From positions 11,008 through 38,384 of IMG/VR virus record IMGVR_UViG_3300000101_000034: a stretch of 27,377 nt of DNA; one strand, given 5' to 3'. Under the pieces are notes generated by a model. The model saw nothing but the letters and a program-made list of their open reading frames with translations, ran no database searches and was not told where the DNA came from. The translations under genes were made by a program, and so were the position numbers. The stretch comes from a virus. Below, piece after piece: positions 15,310 to 21,735 of this stretch; the first letter of the stretch is position 1, and each line of letters starts with the position of its first letter.

Positions 15310-16077
15310 ATGACAGGTATAATAAAAACAGATAAGCTCCAAAGCTCTGCGGGTAATGATGCATTAACAGTTGCTAGTAATGGAGTGGTTACTGCAGCTG
15401 GTAACGTGGCTATAAATGGTGCTTCTGCCACTCACCCACTTTCGGTAAATGGTCAAATTAAAAGCACGGGAGCTAATGGTGAAACTTTGCAACTACAAAC
15501 AAGTAGTCAATATAGTGGGATTTCATTTATAGGTTCTGATGGAACTAGAGATGCTATTATCGACTATGACCATACCAATGGTGCGTTAGGTTTAAAAGCT
15601 CACACTAGCTCACACTATATAAACTTTATGACAGGTGGGTACAGTGAAAGATTTAGAATTACTGACAATGGAGTAACCTTCAACGGAGACACAGCCGCAG
15701 CCAATGCTCTCGATGATTACGAAGAGGGGACTTGGACACCTACAGATGCATCTGGTGCTGGTATGACACTAATAGTTTGGCAATCTATTTATACAAAGAT
15801 TGGTCGTAAAGTATTCGTTGAAATTGGTTTTAAACTACCTTCAAATTCAAGCACGGCAGATCTTAAAATTGGTGGACTACCCTATGTGTCAATAGGGGGT
15901 GGAGACAATACAGGTGGTTTTGCACTATCGGGAACAAATTCAGGAAGATCAGATTTATGGCTTGTTGATAGAGGTCTATCATCATTTGGTGCTGGTACCT
16001 ACAATAATGTTTCTGCTAAAAATAATAACTATTCAAATAACCAAATAAAACTTTGCGGCAGTTATACTACAGCATAA
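15310..16077 (+). CDS. Tail fibre with NALDDYEEGTWTPT module (255 aa)
   Basis: A 255-residue fibre. Residues 1-32 repeat the leader (GIIKTDKLQSSAGNDALTVA). A middle part has beta strands (ISFIGSDGTRDAIIDYDH, then SERFRITDNGVTFNGDTAA). At 132-145 is NALDDYEEGTWTPT, a module seen in many marine phage fibres just ahead of the globular tip. The tip (145-255) is beta-rich with a conserved-looking IYTKIGRKVFVEIGFKL segment. Ends in SYTTA. The last 30 residues are Asn/Ser rich. Ribosome site TAGGAGGATATC is strong. Likely one adhesin of the set. Confidence 0.8.
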   Translation: MTGIIKTDKLQSSAGNDALTVASNGVVTAAGNVAINGASATHPLSVNGQIKSTGANGETLQLQTSSQYSGISFIGSDGTRDAIIDYDHTNGALGLKAHTSSHYINFMTGGYSERFRITDNGVTFNGDTAAANALDDYEEGTWTPTDASGAGMTLIVWQSIYTKIGRKVFVEIGFKLPSNSSTADLKIGGLPYVSIGGGDNTGGFALSGTNSGRSDLWLVDRGLSSFGAGTYNNVSAKNNNYSNNQIKLCGSYTTA

Positions 16078-16081
16078 ATTA

Positions 16082-16101
16082 TTACTAGTGGATTCTAGTA
16101 A
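16082..16101 (+). promoter_or_regulatory. Perfect 7-bp hairpin between fibre genes
   Basis: TTACTAG (16082-16088) pairs with CTAGTAA (16095-16101) around TGGATT, in the 41-base gap after the 255-residue fibre gene. No T-run follows, so termination is unlikely. It stands directly before the AGGAGAAA ribosome site of the next gene and may be an RNA processing or stabilising element, or a recombination scar. Confidence 0.5.
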
Positions 16102-16118
16102 CAGACAGGAGAAATAAA

Positions 16119-16364
16119 ATGGCACTAACAGAAAGTACAGTAGAAGATAAGATTGAAATTGTAGGCGAGTATAAACACGTTCAAGTAAGAACTGCTACAA
16201 TTATAAAGAAAGACGGAGTAGAACTTACTCGTAGTTTTTCAAGACACGTTATAGCGCCGAACGCTAACATAAGTTCAGAGTCAACTGAAGTAAAAGCGAT
16301 ATGTAATGCTGTTCATACAGACGCGGTAAAGACTGCGTATGCTGCATACTTAGCATCACTATAG
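16119..16364 (+). CDS. Small fibre-partner protein (81 aa)
   Basis: An 81-residue protein (MALTESTVEDKIEIVGEYKH...). A strand-rich first half with VQVRTATIIKKDGVELTRSF and RHVIAPNANISSESTEVKAI is followed by a helix (CNAVHTDAVKTAYAAYLASL). Proteins of this type (T-DKIEIV-E-KHVQVRT, then RHV-AP) are abundant in marine phages next to fibre genes and have no known function. It has a good ribosome site and lies between two large fibre genes. Assembly partner or minor virion protein. Confidence 0.78.
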   Translation: MALTESTVEDKIEIVGEYKHVQVRTATIIKKDGVELTRSFSRHVIAPNANISSESTEVKAICNAVHTDAVKTAYAAYLASL

Positions 16365-16376
16365 GAGGATATAATT

Positions 16377-17834
16377 ATGGCAGCAACATTAGGTGTTGAA
16401 ACAATACAACATACAAACGGAACAACAGCGTTAACAGTAGGTAGTACTGGTAATGTAGCTGTATCTGGTGATATAATTAAAACTACTGCGGGTACATCTA
16501 ATTTTGCAGCAGGTGCTAATGCTGGTAACTCAATACAAGCAGGAGCTACTCAAAATACTGTTGTAGGGGATGAAGCTGGTACTGCAATTACGACAGGCGA
16601 CCAAAATACTTTTGTAGGTAACATCGCAGGTGATGCTCTTACAGAAGGAAGTTCTAATGTTGCTCTGGGGTATTTTGCTTTAAGTACTGAAACTCACGGT
16701 TCTAACTCAACAGCAATAGGCAGAGGAGCATTAGCTCGTCAAGTTAATGGAAGTGTAACAAATACATACAACACAGCAGTAGGGGCGCAAGCTGGTGTAA
16801 ATGTAACCACAGGCACAAACAACACCATCATTGGTGCAACAGCAGGTGACGCATTAACTGTAGGTAATTCTAATACAGCAGTTGGACAAAACGCATTAAG
16901 TTTAGATACACAAGGTGATCTAAATACTGCAATAGGAATTGGTGCTTTACAGTCTCAAAACTTTACGAGTAGTACAGATTCTTATAACACAGCAGTCGGT
17001 GGTTTCGCAGGAGGCAGCAATACCACAGGACAAAACAACACTTTTGTGGGGGGTCTTGCTGGCAATAAAAACACTACAGCAAACAACAACACAGCAGTTG
17101 GTTACCATGCTGGAAAAGCAATGACTACAGGAGATACCAACTCTGCTTTTGGAAAAGACGCACTAGTAACTTGTACGACAGGAACAAATAACAGTGCGAT
17201 AGGTTCACGTTCATTGAATGACCTTACCTCTGCAGCTAATAACGCAGCTCTTGGAGATTTAGCTGGTGAAAATATAACTACAGGTTCTAATAACACTACC
17301 ATAGGAGTAGGTTGTAATGCAATTACTACGACAGGTGAAAATGTTACAATGGTTGGTCATCTTTGTAGAGCATCAGGCGCAGCTGTTAGCAACGAAGTTG
17401 TTATAGGCAGTAACGGCATGATAGGTAGAGGCGCAAGCACTGCATTTATTAGTGGTGGTAATGGGCCTGTATATGCAGGTAATAATGCTTCATCTTTTTC
17501 TACTACATCAGATAGACGCATTAAGAAAAACATTGTTGATAATAGTGTTGGCTTAGACGCTATTAATAAAATTCAAGTTAGAAACTTTGAATACAGAACA
17601 CCAGATGAAATAGAAGAGTTATCTTCAGATTGTGCTATTTTTCAAGAAGGCGTACAGGTAGGTGCAATAGCACAAGAAATGCAAAAAGTATTGCCAGAAT
17701 GTGTAACTCAAGAAAGTACAGGTGCATATACTGTTCAACAAGAGCCTATGGTCTGGGCGTTAGTAAATGCGATCAAAGAACTATCAGCAAAGAACGATGC
17801 TCTTGAGGCTCGCATCACAGCGTTGGAAGCTTAG
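16377..17834 (+). CDS. Adhesin with YadA-like repeats and S74 chaperone
   Basis: A 485-residue protein. Residues 1-32 are the shared leader (IQHTNGTTALTVGSTGNVAV). Residues 60-340 are about fifteen copies of a unit of mostly 17 residues, N-T-A-V-G-x-x-A-G-x-x-x-T-T-G-x-N, the signature of YadA/Hia head repeats (left-handed trimeric beta roll). Residues 378-485 are an S74 chaperone: Ser378-Asp379, Lys383 (SDRRIK), then GAIAQEMQKVLPE and a coiled coil LEARITALEA. Self-cutting before Ser378 would leave a trimeric stalk-like adhesin. Its chaperone and last helix resemble those of the 11385 gene. Last gene of the array; the next ATG follows its TAG directly. Confidence 0.88.
   Translation: MAATLGVETIQHTNGTTALTVGSTGNVAVSGDIIKTTAGTSNFAAGANAGNSIQAGATQNTVVGDEAGTAITTGDQNTFVGNIAGDALTEGSSNVALGYFALSTETHGSNSTAIGRGALARQVNGSVTNTYNTAVGAQAGVNVTTGTNNTIIGATAGDALTVGNSNTAVGQNALSLDTQGDLNTAIGIGALQSQNFTSSTDSYNTAVGGFAGGSNTTGQNNTFVGGLAGNKNTTANNNTAVGYHAGKAMTTGDTNSAFGKDALVTCTTGTNNSAIGSRSLNDLTSAANNAALGDLAGENITTGSNNTTIGVGCNAITTTGENVTMVGHLCRASGAAVSNEVVIGSNGMIGRGASTAFISGGNGPVYAGNNASSFSTTSDRRIKKNIVDNSVGLDAINKIQVRNFEYRTPDEIEELSSDCAIFQEGVQVGAIAQEMQKVLPECVTQESTGAYTVQQEPMVWALVNAIKELSAKNDALEARITALEA
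16554..17396 (+). repeat. YadA-like head repeat tract
   Basis: About fifteen degenerate 17-codon units inside the adhesin gene. From codon 221 the units start at intervals of exactly 17 residues (221, 238, 255, 272, 289, 306, 323); earlier ones are spaced by longer insertions. Conserved places are Asn-Thr, the hydrophobic-Gly pair and Thr-Thr-Gly. Confidence 0.8.
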
Positions 17835-18053
17835 ATGGATATTGAAACACGTATAAATAAAATGGAGTGGACTTTAGATCGTCACGATGAATCTATAAAA
17901 GAGTTACGATCAGTATCAAAAGAATTAAAAGTATCTTTATATTCTATTCATAAAACATTAATACAGATTAAATGGTTTGCTGTTGGTGCTGCTGTCTTTG
18001 TAGTAGCAGATCAAATGGGAATCATGGGACTGATAGGGCTTATAGGTGGATAA
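17835..18053 (+). CDS. XhlA-like holin candidate
   Basis: A 72-residue protein. Residues 1-45 are a heptad-patterned helix (RINKMEWTLDRHDESIKELR, then SVSKELKVSLYSIH). Residues 48-70 are one membrane span (WFAVGAAVFVVADQMGIMGLIGLIGG) cut at the C terminus. A cytosolic coiled coil followed by a C-terminal span is the layout of XhlA-type hemolysin/holin proteins. Such small proteins are common in marine phage lysis regions. A holin would form lesions in the inner membrane to let out the endolysin, but no endolysin lies in the window. It starts at the base following the stop of the adhesin gene. Confidence 0.65.
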   Translation: MDIETRINKMEWTLDRHDESIKELRSVSKELKVSLYSIHKTLIQIKWFAVGAAVFVVADQMGIMGLIGLIGG

Positions 18054-18244
18054 TGTATACAGCAGTATTACTGATATGTGTACTTGTATCACCTTATAAT
18101 TGTTTTCAAATTAAAGATGACTTAGGTCCTTACACAACAATAGAACAGTGTGCGACTCGTGCCACTGAAATTAAAGATAATTGGGCTATACCTTTACATA
18201 TTCCTTATGGATTTAAATGTATAAGCCTAGGAGAAGGAGTATGA
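18053..18244 (+). CDS. Small exported Cys protein (63 aa)
   Basis: The ATG at 18053 overlaps the previous TAA by one base; the frame is open upstream to 17972, but the sequence from 18053 gives a clear signal-type start (MYTAVLLICVLVSPYNC). The mature part, about 45 residues, has IKDDLGPYTTIEQCATRATEI and FKCISLGEGV. Two or three Cys outside the leader suggest a disulfide-bonded periplasmic protein. A D-L-G-P-Y-T-T-x-E-Q-C-x-x-R pattern recurs in small exported phage proteins, from memory. Function unknown; possibilities are superinfection exclusion or lysis. The stop TGA overlaps the next start as ATGA. Confidence 0.65.
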   Translation: MYTAVLLICVLVSPYNCFQIKDDLGPYTTIEQCATRATEIKDNWAIPLHIPYGFKCISLGEGV

Positions 18245-18672
18245 AATGGATGTTATTAATTTGGTTAACGCTTACATTAGCCGCGTGCTCGAGCTTAGAC
18301 CTATCAGATATTGTTACGGGCGCTGGCGCTACTGGAGCAGCGGTTGTTGCGGCTACTGTAACTTCGAATCCTGTAGTCATTGCTGGAATAACTGCAGGCG
18401 GTGCCATTGCGGGAGGAGTAGCGATGGATGATGCTCCACTGCAAGTAGCAGATTATGGTGGAGCTGATGGTGAAATAAATTCTTTTTATGAACTTATGAC
18501 TTTCGCTATTGCAAACTTCATGCAGCATATGGTTGGCATTGGAATACTACTTGTAGTAATATGGTTCTTAACTGGATACTTAGGTATGCGTAAGCGTAGA
18601 CCAGAAGAAAAGCAATTACAGAAACAGCAGGAAATGCTACTTAATAAGATAGGCAAAATGAGGGATTTTTAA
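18241..18672 (+). CDS. Lipoprotein with C-terminal membrane span (u-spanin-like topology)
   Basis: The ATG at 18241 (ribosome site AGGAGAAGG) is chosen over 18217, since it yields a direct lipoprotein leader. The 143-residue product begins MKWMLLIWLTLTLAAC, with the lipobox LAAC and Cys16. Residues 25-62 are a Gly/Ala/Val-rich hydrophobic tract. Residues 96-116 (MVGIGILLVVIWFLTGYLGM) are a membrane span. Residues 117-143 are a basic, helical tail. An N-terminal lipid anchor in the outer membrane and a C-terminal inner-membrane span is the layout of one-piece spanins such as T1 gp11. It lies beside the holin candidate. Alternative: a glycine-zipper lipoprotein unrelated to lysis. Confidence 0.6.
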   Translation: MKWMLLIWLTLTLAACSSLDLSDIVTGAGATGAAVVAATVTSNPVVIAGITAGGAIAGGVAMDDAPLQVADYGGADGEINSFYELMTFAIANFMQHMVGIGILLVVIWFLTGYLGMRKRRPEEKQLQKQQEMLLNKIGKMRDF

Positions 18673-18673
18673 T

Positions 18674-19354
18674 ATGACACGTAAATTACTTTTCTCAATA
18701 GCATTTGCAGCTTTACTTGCAGGCTTTATGACACCGCTGATGATAACGAAAGCTTGGTCTGCAGATTCTAATACAGTCAGTTCAACTGTTGTAACAGATA
18801 AAGCACCGCCTACAGCTAATGCACCTTCAGTAGTAGTTAATAACTCTGATATATGTAAGTCAGGAGCTGCAGCATCTATACAGACACAGGTACTAGGTAT
18901 AGCTAGTGGTATAACAATCACTGATAAAAATTGTGAAAGACTTAAGCTGTCTAGATCTTTGTATGCTATGGGTATGAAGGTGGCTGCAGTATCGACTCTC
19001 TGTCAAGATCCTAGGGTCTTTGATAGTATGTGGATGTCTGGAACTCCCTGCCCGTTTATGGGTAAGATCGGTGATGAAGCTAAACTTATGTGGCAAAAGA
19101 ACGTAGAGTTTATACCTGAAGAATCTGAGATAAGATTACGTGAAGAGATAGCTATAATTGCTAGAGATGAAGAGGCTATTATAGCAGCTGATAAAATACG
19201 GTTAGATAAAATAGCTGCTGATAAAGAACTTAAGAATAAACATAAAGAAGCTTTAGCGCAATCGCGAGCTCAAGCTAGGGAGTTTCAAGATGCAGATAAG
19301 AAACGTATTTGGGCTAACCCTCTTGGCTTGCTCCTTATGGTCTTACTCCTCTAA
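18674..19354 (+). CDS. Exported four-Cys protein with helical tail
   Basis: A 226-residue protein with a signal peptide (MTRKLLFSIAFAALLAGFMT to AWSA at 30). The mature N-terminal domain carries four Cys (61, 87, 110, 126) in conserved-looking blocks: SVVVNNSDICKSGAAASIQT, ITDKNCERLKLSRSLYAMGM and MWMSGTPCPFMGKIGDEA. These blocks are familiar from secreted proteins of marine phages; function unknown. Residues 150-212 form a highly charged helix likely to be a coiled coil. The C terminus is hydrophobic (WANPLGLLLMVLLL), a possible membrane anchor. Its last 65 bases also encode the start of the next gene in another frame. Confidence 0.75.
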   Translation: MTRKLLFSIAFAALLAGFMTPLMITKAWSADSNTVSSTVVTDKAPPTANAPSVVVNNSDICKSGAAASIQTQVLGIASGITITDKNCERLKLSRSLYAMGMKVAAVSTLCQDPRVFDSMWMSGTPCPFMGKIGDEAKLMWQKNVEFIPEESEIRLREEIAIIARDEEAIIAADKIRLDKIAADKELKNKHKEALAQSRAQAREFQDADKKRIWANPLGLLLMVLLL

Positions 19355-20933
19355 CGCAGCTGAGCCATGTCCATCAGGTACTGTGGGTCTATGTGATCCA
19401 TCTGTATTAGAAACAATTGTAGAAACTATAACTGAGACTTCTCAGAATGATGGGCAAGGTACTTTAACAACAACAGTTACTGTAGTAGACACAACTACGG
19501 TTACAGTTACTAATGCAGACTCAGGTGATATTCTTGATGGTGATAATGGATTTGTGGCTTCTACTAAAGAAGGAGATATGGATTCAGACTGGGGCGGTGA
19601 AGGACCCGCTTCTATGCCGAGTGGCACAGGATGTGGCGCGCTAGGAACAGATAAGTGCGCAACAATAACCGGTAGTGGTAATACAACATCTACAATGGGT
19701 GTGCCTAATATGGGTACAACATTTAAGCAGACTATAGATATATCAGATTTAAATATGAGTAAAGGTGGTAAAACTACATATAGTATTAAAGTAGATAAGC
19801 AAGATGCTAGTGATAGTATATACATGCATATCACAGGTACTAATGGATCTTCAGTAAGCTTTGCAGGAACTGACGTGCTGTCAGCATCTGGCGTTAATTC
19901 AGGTTATGCTGAATATACAGGTGCATTTGACTTTGCAGATAGTCTTACTACAATAATAGTAGAGATAGGTGGTCGAGATATTAACTTAGCGATAGGGCCG
20001 TTATTCGACGACGTTAGTATAAATGTACTATATAATGTAATAAGTACTATTGTATTACAAACAATTACTACTGTTGAGCAATACGTATATAACAATGATG
20101 GAGCTACTGAGACAGAGATAGAGATCGTTAAAGATATATTTGATCATAACGATATAGTAGAACCTACAGATGGTGATATGTATTTTGAACCAATAGAACC
20201 TAATGAAGATATATCTTATGATACTATTGAAACAGAATTAGATATGCCTACATTTGAAGTAGACTTTGAAATGGAATTTGAATTACCAGATTTTGAAATT
20301 GAATTTGATATGCCAGATATAAACGTATCAGATATTGAAATGGAAATGGATTTAGAAGTAATGCCACCTCCAGATATGCCTAAACAACCAGAGCCTGATA
20401 TAGCTCCATCTACTAATGTAGAAAAACCGGAGCCTGAAATGCAGGTAACTGAGGTAAAGCCAGAACCAGAGCCTGAGGTAGAAGCTAAACCAGAGCCAGA
20501 ACCTGAGCCCGTGGATGAGCCTAATAATGATCCGGAACCTGATGTAAAGGAAGAAGTAAAAGAAGAGCCTACGGAAGAAATTAAAGAAATTAAAGAAGAA
20601 CCTAAAGAAATTAAAGTTGTAGATAAAAAAGAAGAGCCTGTTAAAGTTCAGAAGAAAATTGCTAAGCAGAAAGCTGGCAGTAAACTTGTTAAAGATATGG
20701 GCGACGCAAGTAGGTATGATTCAGGTAATCAGTTAAAGACTTTAATTATTATGAATGTTATAGCTGATACTAAAAGCTTCTTTGTATCTAAACAATTTAA
20801 AGAAATAGAAGGTTTTTTCACAAGTGAGGTATTACCAGACAATAGTATACCTGATAACAATGTTGCAGCATACTTATTATATGTTGATGATGGTGGAACT
20901 ATGAGTGATCTAATAGATCTGCAATATAAATAA
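19290..20933 (+). CDS. Large exported protein with Pro/Glu-rich spacer
   Basis: A 547-residue protein starting within the previous gene (AGGGAG at 19277-19282). It has an export leader (MQIRNVFGLTLLACSLWSYS to SNAA at 24; LLAC could also be a lipobox at Cys14). CPSGTVGLCDP follows (27-37), then a Thr-rich stretch, then a beta domain (about 140-250, IDISDLNMSKGGKTTYSIKV, FDDVSINVLYNVIS). Residues 290-360 are acidic strips of D-M-P-x-F-E-x-E-F type. Residues 365-450 are Pro-Glu/Lys-Glu rich, as in TonB spacers that cross the periplasm. The last 80 are a helical domain. Role unknown; could span the envelope or be a virion piece. Confidence 0.7.
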   Translation: MQIRNVFGLTLLACSLWSYSSNAAEPCPSGTVGLCDPSVLETIVETITETSQNDGQGTLTTTVTVVDTTTVTVTNADSGDILDGDNGFVASTKEGDMDSDWGGEGPASMPSGTGCGALGTDKCATITGSGNTTSTMGVPNMGTTFKQTIDISDLNMSKGGKTTYSIKVDKQDASDSIYMHITGTNGSSVSFAGTDVLSASGVNSGYAEYTGAFDFADSLTTIIVEIGGRDINLAIGPLFDDVSINVLYNVISTIVLQTITTVEQYVYNNDGATETEIEIVKDIFDHNDIVEPTDGDMYFEPIEPNEDISYDTIETELDMPTFEVDFEMEFELPDFEIEFDMPDINVSDIEMEMDLEVMPPPDMPKQPEPDIAPSTNVEKPEPEMQVTEVKPEPEPEVEAKPEPEPEPVDEPNNDPEPDVKEEVKEEPTEEIKEIKEEPKEIKVVDKKEEPVKVQKKIAKQKAGSKLVKDMGDASRYDSGNQLKTLIIMNVIADTKSFFVSKQFKEIEGFFTSEVLPDNSIPDNNVAAYLLYVDDGGTMSDLIDLQYK

Positions 20934-20944
20934 AGGAGTTTGCT

Positions 20945-21673
20945 ATGGCAGAAGTAGAATATAAGGGAATAAAAGTAGGCGGCAGCAAACTGCTACTTAT
21001 TATACCGTTACTTGGTACAATAGGTGGTGGGCTATGGGCAGGCTTTGAAGCGTATACACGTTATATCGCCATGGAAGAAAAGATTGCAAACTTTGTATCA
21101 CCTGATTTGTCACACATAGATAATTTCATGGTGAAGACAGAGGGTAAGTTTGAACTACTTGAAGCAGAATTTATATCAGTACAAGAGATACTTGAGACTG
21201 AATTAACCTCGTTAAAAAATATAGACGATGCTACATCTGCTGTTATACGCGAGCAAGTTAATAGTATTAAAGCTACTGCTGCTAAACTGCAGACAGACTT
21301 ACATGATTTACGTATGGACTTGAATCAAGATATAACACACAGTAATGATGTATTAGATAAATCTATAGATAAAGTTAATAGTAATATTGATAAACAAGAA
21401 GCTAGACTTGCTAAACAAGACGATCGTAATAGACAATCATCTGAAGATATTACTAAAGCAAGCTCTGATAATGTCACTATCGTTAGAGGTCTTATAGCTA
21501 GTAGTGAAGAACGCCGGGATAGGGTAGTAGATAGATTAGATGCTAAGATTGCAGAGACGCAAGTACTTATAGATAACATGATAAAAGAGAATAGAAAATT
21601 TGTCGATGGATTAAAAGCAGAGCTAGATACTAAGATTAAAAAAGCTCTTGTTAATCCATTGCTAGGTAAATAA
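20945..21673 (+). CDS. Membrane-anchored coiled-coil protein
   Basis: A 242-residue protein behind TAAAGGAGT. Residues 1-13 are polar (MAEVEYKGIKVGG). Residues 14-36 are a span (SKLLLIIPLLGTIGGGLWAG). From residue 45 to 230 it is almost one continuous helix with heptads, without Pro after the start of the helix and with repeated Asp/Lys/Asn (KSIDKVNSNIDKQEARLAKQ). Likely a trimer or dimer on the membrane, projecting into periplasm or cytosol. The start type (EYKGIKV-GG-KLLL-IPLLG) is familiar from SAR11-phage and related genomes, as an unknown. Last of the exported/membrane cassette. Confidence 0.72.
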   Translation: MAEVEYKGIKVGGSKLLLIIPLLGTIGGGLWAGFEAYTRYIAMEEKIANFVSPDLSHIDNFMVKTEGKFELLEAEFISVQEILETELTSLKNIDDATSAVIREQVNSIKATAAKLQTDLHDLRMDLNQDITHSNDVLDKSIDKVNSNIDKQEARLAKQDDRNRQSSEDITKASSDNVTIVRGLIASSEERRDRVVDRLDAKIAETQVLIDNMIKENRKFVDGLKAELDTKIKKALVNPLLGK

Positions 21674-21676
21674 ACT

Positions 21677-21725
21677 CCCTATTAAATGTCTCCTATAAGA
21701 GGAAGGCACATCAAATTTAATAGGG
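21677..21725 (+). promoter_or_regulatory. Perfect 11-bp inverted repeat burying the nrdJ ribosome site
   Basis: CCCTATTAAAT (21677-21687) is the exact reverse complement of ATTTAATAGGG (21715-21725), with a 27-base loop that may itself fold (TCCT with AGGA). The only Shine-Dalgarno for the next gene, AGGGGA (21722-21727), lies mostly in the 3' arm, nine bases from the ATG at 21736. The fold should thus hinder ribosome loading unless opened. No T-run follows, so an intrinsic terminator is unlikely. Confidence 0.7.
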
Positions 21726-21735
21726 GAATATTAAC

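Noticed and set aside
16554-17396. CRISPR-like array in the evenly spaced repeat tract
   Set aside because: Units are degenerate, in frame and code YadA-like repeats; there are no identical repeats or unique spacers.
18674-20933. Overlapping inner/outer spanin pair
   Set aside because: Overlap in another frame and a possible lipobox in the second leader invite the idea, but 226 and 547 residues are far too long and the overlap is at gene end and start rather than embedded.
21674-21735. Adenosylcobalamin riboswitch ahead of nrdJ
   Set aside because: The leader is only 62 bases; known cobalamin riboswitches are much longer and need a B12-box, which I do not see.
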